Part shown: one piece after another, positions 50,601 to 61,500 of the stretch
How positions within the stretch are numbered: position 1 is the first letter of the stretch
Layout of the letters: every line of letters begins with the position of its first letter
DNA from: Malania oleifera
Taxonomy: Eukaryota > Streptophyta > Magnoliopsida > Santalales > Ximeniaceae
Length of the DNA stretch: 64,000 nt
Assembly: GCF_029873635.1 (NCBI RefSeq)
Contig: NC_080420.1
Location: 122,706,719-122,770,718, forward strand
Direction: 5' to 3'
Program-made: the position numbers and the translations under genes
The notes under the pieces: generated by a model
Told to the model about the DNA's origin: nothing
The model's database searches: none
What the model saw: only the letters and a program-made list of their open reading frames with translations

Positions 50601-50705
50601 TTTTGTTACTTGCAGGCTGCTGGGTTTCCTGAGCCTGAAATTATTCACTTCAACCCAAAGGAATTTGATTTTGGTAAAAAGAAGGCCTTCCCATTCCGTG
50701 ACCAG
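47699..50705 (+). CDS. CSP41B: Chloroplast stem-loop binding protein 41 kDa b (CSP41b/CRB), first nine exons
   Basis: Exons: 47699-47800, 48259-48396, 48554-48640, 48777-48867, 48972-49026, 49195-49255, 49631-49852, 50394-50510 and 50616-50705. They give 321 in-frame codons with GT-AG introns. A transit peptide (MAKLAVVQQKQPSFSLL) is followed by an NAD-binding Rossmann fold of the extended SDR/epimerase type: ILIMGGTRFIG (GxxxxxG at residues 61-67), GFDVVYDING, CSSAGVYLKSD, RPVYIYGPLNYNPVEEWFF, FNISGERYVTFDG and PKEFDFGKKKAFPFRDQ. In Arabidopsis (AT1G09340, 378 residues) CSP41b with CSP41a binds and stabilises plastid transcripts. The remaining roughly 58 codons (expected start HFFASVEKA) are not found before 64000. 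The last intron therefore exceeds 13 kb and holds copia elements. No damage in the exons present. Confidence 0.93.
49503..49527. repeat. (CT)n microsatellite in CSP41B intron 6
   Basis: About 12 uninterrupted CT units. Confidence 0.9.
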
Positions 50706-51177
50706 GTAAATTTGGAAAAGTTGTAAAATGGCTCAAATTGTCAATCCTATAGAAAAAAATTTAAATTTAGGGGGGTGTTTGATAAAATTAAGCATTAAGC
50801 TCTGAATTTTAAATATAGTTTTGAATCTGCGAACCCGATTCAGAGCTTCATTGAGCCCCTAGTCGCTGAAAATTTAAGTTGTTTGGTAAACATATGAATA
50901 GGTTTTCCGAAAAAAACAAAAGAAACATAGTAAAAGTATTCAAAGTTAGTTTCTTCACATCCTTAAAAATCATGATAAGTACCTAAAAAATCATCAAATT
51001 TTTTTTTTTATCAAATCCAAAGCCCTAAAGGAAAAAACTTCAACACTAAAATCATTTGATTGACTGTTTTTTTCTATTTTTCGATTAATCCAAACAATCC
51101 AATAAACGGATTTGCAATCATCAAAATAAAAACTCAAAACATCCTCAATTTTTACAATCAATCTTGAAGGGGAAAAT
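50706..51177 (+). other. CSP41B last intron, 5-prime part
   Basis: Begins with the donor GTAAATTT after FRDQ. AT-rich, with no coding similarity to the missing last exon. Ends at the target site AAAAT of the copia element. Confidence 0.7.
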
Positions 51178-54100
51178 TGTTAGAAATTGGGGATGGTCTA
51201 GAACACACACACAAGCAAGCAATCACAAGGAACACTAGAGTTACGTGGTTCAGCCAAACTCAGCCTACGTCCACGGGAGAGAGGGAGTTTTACTATATCA
51301 ATAGGAAATATACTAGAGGAGGAGTAATATACTCAAACTCAACTCTCAGCTCAACCTCTCTACCTCTTAAACACAATACATTTCACTTGCCTTTTACATT
51401 ACTAATTACACTTGTGTATCTTCCTCTACAACACACACCCCATTTTATAAAGGGGGGGGGGGGGGGGAGGAGACATGGAGATAGAGCAGCATTTATTGAG
51501 CCAACAATTGCAAGCTGCAAATCTTGACTATGGAGGATTCGGTGTCAAAAAATAATCACGCTGGATCATGCGTGATTCATGGAGAGGATACAATCTTTGA
51601 CTTCCTCTCTTATCATTTATTGCACCCACATGTGTGGGTCAACAAATCACCCCCTCCAAACATTTTTGGGGGGGGGGGGGGGGGGGAACCAAGTTTCAAG
51701 TGCTCTGGTGCTGCAACACTGTGTCTTCGCCTTAGTCTCTGGGCAACCGCACCTCCTTGCGGGAGTGTCTGCACCCCCTTGCTGGGGTGCTCGTGTAGTG
51801 ATCATCTTTGGATGATTTCAATAGATCTAGGAGACCCATTGAATCTGAGCATAGCTCCAATTTCTCTATAGTCATTGTCTTTGTTAACATGTTTGCCGGA
51901 TTTTTGCTGCCAAGGATTTTCTCAATTGCTAACATCCCTCCATCTAGAAGAGTTCTGATGAAGTGATACCGGAGTCTGATGTGCTTGGTCTTTGAGTGAA
52001 ATGCTGAATACTTCGTCAAGTGTATGATGCTCATACTGTTACCATGCAAAACACTCTTCGTCTACTTGAAACTCAACTCTGTCAACAAGCCCCGTAGCGA
52101 AATCATCTCTTTGTTGGCTTCTTTCATGGCTATATACTCCGCCTCTGTAGTGGATAGTGCAACAATCTTCTGTATCTGTGATACCCAACTAACAATAGTA
52201 GCACCTACTGTGAAGACATCCAGTAGTGCTTCTTCGGTGATCTATCTTGTCGGCAAAGTCTACATCTATGTATCCGTGCAATGTTAGATCACTTTTGCCA
52301 AAACATAAACATTTGTTAGTTGTACCTCAGAGATATCTTAATATCCATTTGACTGCTTCCCAATGAATTTTTCCTGGATTTGACATGAATTTGCTGATGG
52401 TTCCCACTGCATGACAGAGATCTGGTCTCATGCAAACCATGACATACATTAAACTTCCTACAGCTGAAGTGTATGGGATATTGTCCATTTCTTTCTTCTT
52501 TTCCTCTGACTCTAAAGACTGAGTTTTGATAATTTGAAATGGCCGGCTAATGGTGTGCTAATTGCCTTAGCATCACTCGTGTTGAACCTTCTGAGAATCC
52601 GCCAAATGTACTCGACCTAAAATAACTGTAGGGTTCCCTCCTCTTTGTCTTTAGTCATTCTCATTCCAAGCATCTGTTATGCTGGACCCAAGTCTTTCAT
52701 TTCAAATTCAGTGAACAATTGTTTTTTCAATTTTATGATCTCTTCCATATTTGGTCCTGCAACTAGCATGTCATCAACATAAAGCAAAAGAATTATGTAA
52801 CTTGATTTATACCTCTTGAAACAACAACAATGATCATCGCTAGTCATTCTTTTGCATGAAGCCGTCAAATTTATTATACTACTACCTTGGAGCTTGTTTC
52901 AAACCATACAGACTTTTATTCAGCCTGCAAACAAGTTTTTCTTTGCCTTTCTCTGCAAAACCTTCTGGTTGGTGCATGTATATCTCCTCCTCTAGATCAC
53001 CATGGAGGAAAACAGTTTTTACATCTAACTACTTGAGGTGTAGATTCTCTGCTGCAATAATGCTCAGAACCGATCAAATCGTTGTGTGTTTCACAACTGG
53101 TGAGAAGATTTTTGAGTAGGCAATGTCTTCTCTCTGTAAAAAGCCTTTAACCACGAGACTTGCTTTGTACCTTCTCGAACCATCATGCTCTTCTTTTATG
53201 CAATATACCCATTTGTTATGTAGAACTTCTTTTCCCTTGGATAACCTAGCTAGCTCCCAAGTCCTGTTGTTGGTGAGGGATTTCATCTCATCTGTCATGG
53301 CAAGTTTCCACTTGCTAGCCTCATCCACTTGACATGCTTCATTATAGCACTCTGGTTCACCTGCATCAGTCAGTAACAAGTTATCCAAATATCTTCTATT
53401 CGGTATAATGAGGTCGGGAAGACCCAGTACCGGAGTAGGGGTCAGAGTTGGAGTCTATGGTGCTTCAGTGCACCCCTCTATGATAGATTCCTTTATTTGG
53501 GAATTATCAATTGTCTGTTGTGCCACGTTGCTATCAATGGTATCATCTAAATCTACAATATCGGGGTCATTTTTGTACGGGATTACTTGATGATGTTGCT
53601 TCTTTGTACATAACCTTTTCATTGAATACAACATCTCGACTTTTGATTATTGTCTTGTTTTGGTCATCCTAGATGCGGTAACCAAACTCATCTTCACCAT
53701 ATCCAAGGAGTGTGCATTTTTGCGATTTTGGGTCAAGCTTGCCCCTAGTTTGATCACTAATATGCATATAAGTAACGGAACCGAAAACTTTTAAATGTGA
53801 AAGTTTTACCTCCTTATTGCCCCATACTTCCTCTGGTAACTGGAACTGCAATGGTACTGATGGATTTCAGTTGATTAGATAAGCAGTTGTGCTGACCGCT
53901 TTTGCCCAAAACTACTTTGATAAACCTGCTTGTAATCGCATGCTTCTGGCTCTCTTAGTCAAGGTTTTGTTCATTCGTTCTGCTATGTCATTGTGCTGGG
54001 GTGTGCTCGACACAATTATTTCAAGTTTGATCCCATGCTCGTAGTAAAACTTTTTGAATTCTTTGTCTTCATATTCATCACCATTGTTTGATATTAACTT

Positions 54101-57100
54101 TTTGATTTTAGTCTGTTTCATTTTCCACCATGACCTTCCATTTTCCAAAAATACCATACACTTCAGATTTATGTCTTAAGAAATAAACTCATACCTTCCT
54201 GAAATGGTCGTCAATGAAGGTGACGAAATAGGATTTCCCGCCAATGGATGAAACTGGGCTCAGTCCCCAAATGTCGATGTGCACCAACTCCAATTTTTCT
54301 TTCTTTGGGGTTCTGCTGCACGTTTGAAAGCTAACTCTTTTTTTGATTGCCAAGGATGCAGCTCTCACATTGGTCGATATTAGCTGACTGGAGACTTGAT
54401 ATCTTTTCCTTTGAGTTCATGATTTTCAAGCCTTTTTCACTCATGTGATCTAGTCTCTGGTGTCATAGGTTTGAATCTTCATTCCCTGCAGTAACTGAAA
54501 TTGACATGCAAGCATTTGTGGTCATATAAAGAGTACATGTTTTCTTATCGTGCAAGTATGTCAGTACGCCTTTGGAAAATTTCCAACTCTTGCCACAAAA
54601 GGTTGTAGTGTAACCTTCACTTGCAAGCTGACTGGAGACTTGATATCTTTTCCTTGGAGTTCATGATTTTCAAGCCTTTTTCACTTATGTGACCAAGTCT
54701 CTAGTGTCATAGGTTTGAATCTTCATTCCCTGCAGTCACTGAAATTGACATGCAAACATTTGTGGTCATATAAAGAGTACATGTTTTCTTACTGTGCAAG
54801 TATGTCATTGCGCCTTTGGAAAATTTCCAACTCTTGCCACAAAAGGTTGTAGTGTAACCTTCACTTGCAAGCTATCCAATTGATATTAAATTTTTCTTGA
54901 GATCAGGGATATATTTGACATCAGTCAAACTCCAAGTGGTACCTGTCAAATTTTTTTTTGCTTCTCCTTTAACTGTAATTTCACAAGGTTTGTCATCACC
55001 AAGATAAACATTGCCAAGGTTTCCGGGTATATAATTGTCAAGCATTTCTTTATTGCCTGTCGTGTGAAATGAGGCTCCTGAGTATACCCAAGACTCTCCC
55101 TTCCTTTCCAAAGAGCATAGCAATACATCCCCTTCTCTTGAAGAAGAGGCGACATTTGCTTCAATCTTATTTTCTAGCTCCTTCTTTTGGGATCGGTATT
55201 GATTTTTGTAGTGGCCAGTCTTGCCACAATTCCAACACTTGATCTGCCTTTTGCTTTGAGAGTTATTGGAATTTCTTGGAGCTCTTGATTTGGAACATCT
55301 GCTTCTTGATCTTCCACGGTTGTGAGGAAAATTTATGTTTTGATTTCTGCCTCTGGTTTGTTTCTCACCTTGTATGACCAAGGCGCGCCCTTGGAAGTTA
55401 ATGATTGGCTTTCTTAGGGTTTTAGTATCTTGTAGAGAAGTCATCACTTCTTCAAATTTCAAGGTTTCCTTCCCAACAAGCAATGTCGTGACAAAACTAT
55501 CATTAGAAGGTGGTAGAGATGTTAGGAGAAGAAGCGCTTTATCTTCTTCTTTAACTTTTACACCAAGACTCATTAACTGAGTCATGATCTTGTTGTAGTC
55601 ATTTATGTGATAAAAAATATTGACCCCTTACTCCATTCTTAGCTGATAGAGTTTTTTCTTCAGAAATAATTTGTTTGTCAAAGATTTTGACATGTATCTC
55701 CGTTCTAGTTTCTTCCATAGCTCAACAGGTGATAATTCATCTAACACAAAATATTTAACTTCATTTGATAAGCATAAACGAATGGTACTCACCGTTTTCA
55801 TTTCCATTTCTGCCCAAGCACCATCTTCGATATTATCTGGCTTCTTTTCAATTAGCGGTTTGATTAAGTCACGTTGAATCAAGATATCCTTGACTGTGCT
55901 TTGTCATAAATTGAAATTGTTTCGGCCGTCAAATTTCTCCACGCCAAACTTGAATAAATTATTATCCATTATAAAACAACAACTTGGAGACTGATTTTGG
56001 CAAAATCGATCGCACCAGTGCGTTCGGAACGACCAAAATAGTTAGGAATGGGTCTGACCCAGTAAATGTGGACCCCATTGATGATGTGGAAGATGGGCCT
56101 CACTGATGACGTGGACAAATAAGATCTCGCCTCATGTTAAGTGATGTGGCGCGTCAGACAGAGACACCTCCTTGTACACTCTTTTGCATTTGCTTGGTTC
56201 AATGCAATTATTTGGTGCAGGAAAGTCAAGATGTGGATCCTACTATGATGTGCCTTTTGTTTGTTTAATGCAATTATTGGTGTAGAAAGACTCAATTTAT
56301 GTCTATTCTTCACCTCGTGCTCCGCTTCTGCGGAGAAATGCAGATTTTCGTCAAGACCCTCACTGGCAAGACAATCACTCTCCAGGTTGAAACTTCCAAC
56401 ACGAACGACAACTTCAAGGCTAAGATCCAAGATAAGGAAGGGATTCCTCGGGATCAGCAGCATCTGATCTTCGCGAGGAAGCAACTTGAGGAGCTGGCAG
56501 GTGAGAAGAAATTATTGGTAGTGCGTGTAGACGGCGTTCACGCCTTTACTGGGCGCGTGTAGACTTCTTAGGATGAGTTTTGCGACGCAGTTTGCTGTCC
56601 CAGCTTCGTCTCGTCGTCACTGACTTGATGGTATGCTCATATTTTCAAACGGAGCACTTTGAAAATTTGGACATTCACTGGTAGTGTTCGGGTTTTGCAC
56701 AAAAAACCACTCTGAACACTCCTTACCCTTTCCAAATGCTCTTATACCAGTTGTTAGAGATTGGGGATGGTCCAGAACATAAACACAAGCAAGCAATCAC
56801 AAGGAACACCAGAGTTATGTGGTTCAACCAAACTCGGCCCATCCATAAGAGAGAGGGGATTTCACTATATCAATAGGAAATACAGTGGATGAGGAGTAAT
56901 ACACTCAAACTCAACTCTCACCTCTACCTCTCTGCCTCTCAAACACAATACAAGTCATTTGCCTTTTACATTACTAATTACACTTGTGTATCTTCCTTTA
57001 CAGCACACAACCCATTTTTTTTTGGGGGGGGGGGGGGGGGAGGAGATGTGGAGATGGAGCAACATTTATTGAGCCAACAATTGCAAGCTGCAAATCTTGA

Positions 57101-57217
57101 CTATGGAGGAGTCAGTGCCGAAAAATAATCATGCTAGATCATGCGTGATTCATAGAGAGGATACAATCTTTGACTTCCTCTCTTATCATTTATTGCACCC
57201 ACATGTGTGGGCCAACA
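51178..57217 (-). mobile_element. Ty1/copia element C, TNT1-like, full length by structure
   Basis: LTRs of about 466 bases lie at 51178-51644 and 56752-57217, each with TG...CA ends. Both flanks read AAAAT, a perfect five-base target duplication. The primer site (ACTGGTATAAGAGC) adjoins the right LTR and the purine tract GGAGGGGGTGATT adjoins the left LTR, so the element reads on the minus strand. The order is leader, gag (55882 to about 55200, zinc knuckle CWNCGKTGHYKNQ), protease and GAG-pre-integrase (about 55110-54440), integrase (about 54350-53670), reverse transcriptase (53388-52640) and RNase H (about 52290-51730). It looks structurally whole but its coding region is broken at a number of points. 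LTR divergence is modest, suggesting fairly recent insertion. It lies in the last CSP41B intron, antisense. The leader carries a polyubiquitin fragment. Confidence 0.93.
56293..56493 (+). pseudogene. Polyubiquitin gene fragment captured in copia C leader
   Basis: The plus strand reads [11 protein letters not shown], then [33 protein letters not shown] and [10 protein letters not shown]. This is the last dozen residues of one ubiquitin unit joined directly to about the first 52 of the next, as in a polyubiquitin gene. It is antisense to the element and lies between its LTR and gag. It differs from ubiquitin at several positions and lacks the rest of the unit, so it is not a working gene. Confidence 0.88.
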
Positions 57218-57974
57218 AAAATAGAAATTCCAAATCATCACAAATGTACTTTTATTTCTTCGATTAACCCCAACAATCCAAATGCATATAGGTCTGCAAG
57301 CCTCTAAGCCAACACTCCCATGGCCCATCGTTACTTCTTCCTCTGTTGTGTTCGCATAGCTGAGCACAAGAGATGGTGGTGGCATGTTCTGGTTCTTGGT
57401 GAATTATGCACATTGGAAATGGAAGAGAAAAGAAACCTAGAAATTAGATTCAAGAAAGAATAGATCAACAAAGTAGAAGCAGACTTATTATGAAGACCTT
57501 GGTTCATGCAGTGGAGCATTGGCAATGATGGTTGGACATGGTGGTTCTTGGAGAGAGAGAGAGAGAGAGAGCTCATATGCTATGTGGCAAATGCTGCCTG
57601 TGTTATGTCACAGAGAGATGGGTATGGTTTATTCATTGGTTTGTTATTGTGAGAGGGAAAGGTAGAGGGGAAAGAGACAGTGGTCTGGTCTGGTGTGAGG
57701 TTGAGAAAAGGAAAGAGGGAGAGATAAGGTAGATGCTGTTTGTATTCTCATGGAGAGAGGGAAAGGGAGAGAGGACACATTGGAAGAAGTTGCTGAACGA
57801 CATTAAGCATCTATTTCGATGTTGATCGAATAACTGGTAATGAGAGGATATTCAGTTGTGCACACAAACAACAGTCTCTTGATCTCTTTAAGTTCACTGG
57901 GAAAGTGAGGGGGGATAGAAAGGAAGAAGTTGCTGAATAGCATTAAGCATCCATTTTGATGCCGATCGAAGAAT
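57218..57974 (+). other. CSP41B intron stretch between copia elements
   Basis: No coding sequence recognised. It includes a (GA)n run at 57554-57571 and a direct repeat: GGAAGAAGTTGCTGAA near 57782 and again near 57931, each followed by GCATTAAGCATC-like sequence, about 150 bases apart. Confidence 0.55.
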
Positions 57975-58565
57975 TGTTGGCCCACACATGTGGGTGCAAT
58001 AAATGATAAGAGAAGAAGTCAAAGATTGTATCTTCTGCGTGAATCACGCATGCTCCAGTGTGATTATTTTTTCGGCACCGACTCCTCATAGTCAAGGACT
58101 TGTAGCTTGCAAATCTTTGCTCAATAATGCTGCTCTATTTCCATGTCTCCTCTCCCCCATATAAAGTAGGTTGTGTGTTGTAGAGGTAAATATACAAGTG
58201 TAATTAGTAGTGTAAAAAGCAAATGAGTTGTGTGTTTGAGAGGCAAATAGATTGAGTTGAGAGTTGAGTTTGAGTGTGTTACTCCTCCTCCATTGTATTT
58301 CCTGTTGATATAGTGAAACTCCCTCTATCCCGTGGACGTAGGCCAAGTTTGGCTGAACTACTCAACTCTGGTGTTCCTTGTGATTGCTTGCTTGTGTTTG
58401 TGTTCTAGACCATCCCCAATATCTAACAACTAGTATCATAGCATTTGGAGAGGGTAAGGAGTGTTCAGAGTGGTTTTTTTTGTGCAAAACCCAAACACTG
58501 CCAATGAATGTCCAATTGAAAATCTGAGCATACCATCAGGTCGGCGACGATGAGACAAAGCTATT
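57975..58565 (+). mobile_element. Copia E: LTR plus short leader, same family as C and D
   Basis: An LTR at 57975-58428 starts TGTTGGCCCACACATG and ends ATATCTAACA. It is followed by a primer-site-like ACTAGTATCATAGCATTTGG and about 135 bases of leader shared with element D. It stops immediately before the LTR of D at 58566. Either D inserted into E, or recombination between copies left an extra LTR. Confidence 0.8.
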
Positions 58566-61500
58566 TGTTGGCCTATAAATGTGGGTGCAATAAATGATGA
58601 GAGAAGAAGTCAAATATTGTATCTTCTTTGTGAATCATGTATGATCCAACGAGATTGTTTTTTCGGCACTGACTCCTCATAGTCAAGGATTTGCACCTTG
58701 CAAATCTTGGCTCAATAATGTTGCTCTATTTCTATGTCTCATTGCCCCCCATATAAAATAAGTTGTGTGGTACAGGTAAATACACAAGTGTAATTAGTAG
58801 TGTAAAAAGCAAGTGTGTGTTATGTGTTTGAGAGGTTGAATTGAGAGTTGAGTTTGAATGTGTTACTCCTCCACTGTATTTCCTATTGATATAGCGAAAC
58901 TCCCTCTCTCCCGTGGACGTAGGCTGAGTTTGGCTGAACCACGTAACTCCGGTGTTCCTTGTGATTGTTTACTTGTGTTTGTGTTCTGGACCATCCCCAA
59001 TCTCTAACAATTGGTATCAGAGCATTTGGAGAGGGTGAGTGTTCAGAGTGATTTTTTGCGCAAAACCCAAACATTGCTAGTGAAGGTCCAAATTTTTCAA
59101 AGTGCTCCGATTGAAAATATGAGCATATCATCAGGTCGGGGATGACGAGACAAAGCTGTGACAGCAAACTGCTTTGCAAAACTCATCTCAAGAAGTCTAC
59201 ACGTGCCCAGAAGAAGCATGAACGCCGTCTTTATGCGCCGCCATTAATTTCTTCTCACTTGCCAACTCCTCAAGTTGCTTCCCCGCGAAGATCATACGCT
59301 GCTGATCTAGAGGAATCCCTTTATATCTTGGATCTTAGCCTTGATGTTGTTGATTGTGTCGGAACTCTCAACCGCGGGAGTGATTGTCATGCTGGTGAGG
59401 GCTTGAGGAAAATCTACATTTCTTCGCGGAGGTGGAGCATGAGGTGAAGAATAGACTTAAATTTAGTTTTTTCTACACCAATTGCATTTAACCAAAAAAA
59501 AAAGGCCACATCATGGTAGGGTCCATATTTGACTTTGCTACGCCAAATAATTGCATTGAACCAAGCGGATGCAGAAGAATGTAGAAATAGGTGTCCCTGT
59601 CTGACGCGCCACACCACTTAATACGTGGTGAGATTTGTCCATGTCATCAGTAGGGCCCATCTACCATATCATCATGGGGTTCACATTTATCGAGTCGGAC
59701 CCACTCCTAGCTATTTTGGTCGTTCCGGACGCACTAGTGCGATCGAATTTTCCAAAATCAGTCTCCAAGTTGCTGTTTTATAATGGATAATAATTTATCC
59801 AAGTTTGGCGTGGAGAAATTTGACGACTGAAATAATTTTAGTTTATGACAGAGCACACAGTCAAGGATATCTTTATTCAGCGTGACTTGATCAAGTCACT
59901 AATCGGAAAGAAGCCAGATAATATTGAAGATGGTGCTTGGATAGAAATGGAAATGAAAATGGTTAGTACCATTCGTTTATGCTTGTCAAACGAAGTTAAA
60001 TATTTTGTGTTAGATGAATCATCACCTGTTGAGCTATGGAAGAAACTAGAACAAAATCTCTAACAAACAAGCTATTTCTGGAAAAAAAAAACTCTAAAAT
60101 CAACTAAGAATGGAGGAAGGGGTCAATATTTTTTATCACATAAATGACTACAACAAGATCATGACCCAATTAATGAGTCTTGGCGTAAAAGTTGAAGAAA
60201 AAGATAAAATGCTTCTTCTCTTAGCATCTCTACCACCTTCTTATGATAGTCTTGTCACGACATTGCTTGCTAAGAAGGAAACCTTGAAAATTAGAAAAAG
60301 TGATGACTTTACTACAGGATACTGACACCTTGAGAAGCCAATTGTTAACTTCCAAGGGTGCGCCTTGGTCACACAAGGTGAGAAAGAAACCAGTGGCAGT
60401 AATCAAAATAGAAATTTTCCTCACAATCGTGGAAGATCAAGAAGCAAACGGTCCAAATCAAGAGCTCCAAGAAATTCCAACAACTCTCAGAGCAAAAGGC
60501 AGATCGAGTGTCGGAATTGTGGCTAGATTGGCCACTACAAAAATCAATGCCGATCCTAGAAGAAGGAGCCAAAAAATAAGACTGAAGCAAATATCGCCTC
60601 TTCTTCAGGAGAAAGAGATGTATTGCTATGCTCTTTGGAAAGGAAGGGAGAGTCTTGGGTATAGACTCTAGAGCCTCATTTCACGCAACAGGCAATAAGG
60701 AAATGTTTGACAGGTATATACCTGGTAACCTTGGCAATGTTTATCTTGGTGATGACAAACCTTGTGAAATTATAGGAAAATGAGAAGCAAAAATAAATTT
60801 GACACGCACCATTTGGAGTTTGACTGATGTCAAATATATCCCTGATCTCAAGAAAAAATTAATATCTATTGGACAACTTGCAAGTGAAGGTTACACTATA
60901 ACCTTCTGTGGCAACAGTTGGAAAATTTCCAAAGGCGCAATGACATACTTGTGCGGTAAGAAAACATGTACTCTTTATATGACCACAAATGCTTGCATGT
61001 CAATTTCAGTTGCTGCAGGGAATGAAGATTCAAACCCATGGCACTAGAGACTCGGTCACATGAGTGAAAAAAGTTTGAAAATCATGAACTCAAAGGGAAA
61101 GATACCAGGTCTCCAGTTAGCTAATATCGACCAATGCGAGAGATGCATCCTCGGCAAACGGAAAAAGTCAGCTTTAAGACGTGCGACATAACCCCAAAAA
61201 GAGAAAATTTGAAGTTGGTGCACATCAACGTTTGGGGACCGAGCCCAGTTTCATCCATTAGTGGGAAATCCAATTTTGTCACATTTATTGACAACCATTC
61301 TAGGAAAGTATGGGTTTATTTATTAAGACATAAATTTGAAGTATATGGTATTTTCAGGGAATGGAAGGCTATGGTGGAAAATGAAACAGACTTGAAAATT
61401 AAAAAGTTGAGATCAGATAATGGTGGTGAATATGAAGACAAAGAATTCAAAAGGTTTTGCTACGAGTATGAGATCAGACTTGAAAGTACCATGCCAGGTA

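Noticed and set aside
56299-56562. Functional ubiquitin gene
   Set aside because: Incomplete unit, several altered residues, no final repeat, and it lies within a copia leader that is also present in a second copy.
57218-59140. CSP41B last exon between or after the copia elements
   Set aside because: No sequence resembling HFFASVEKA or the rest of the C-terminus seen on the plus strand.
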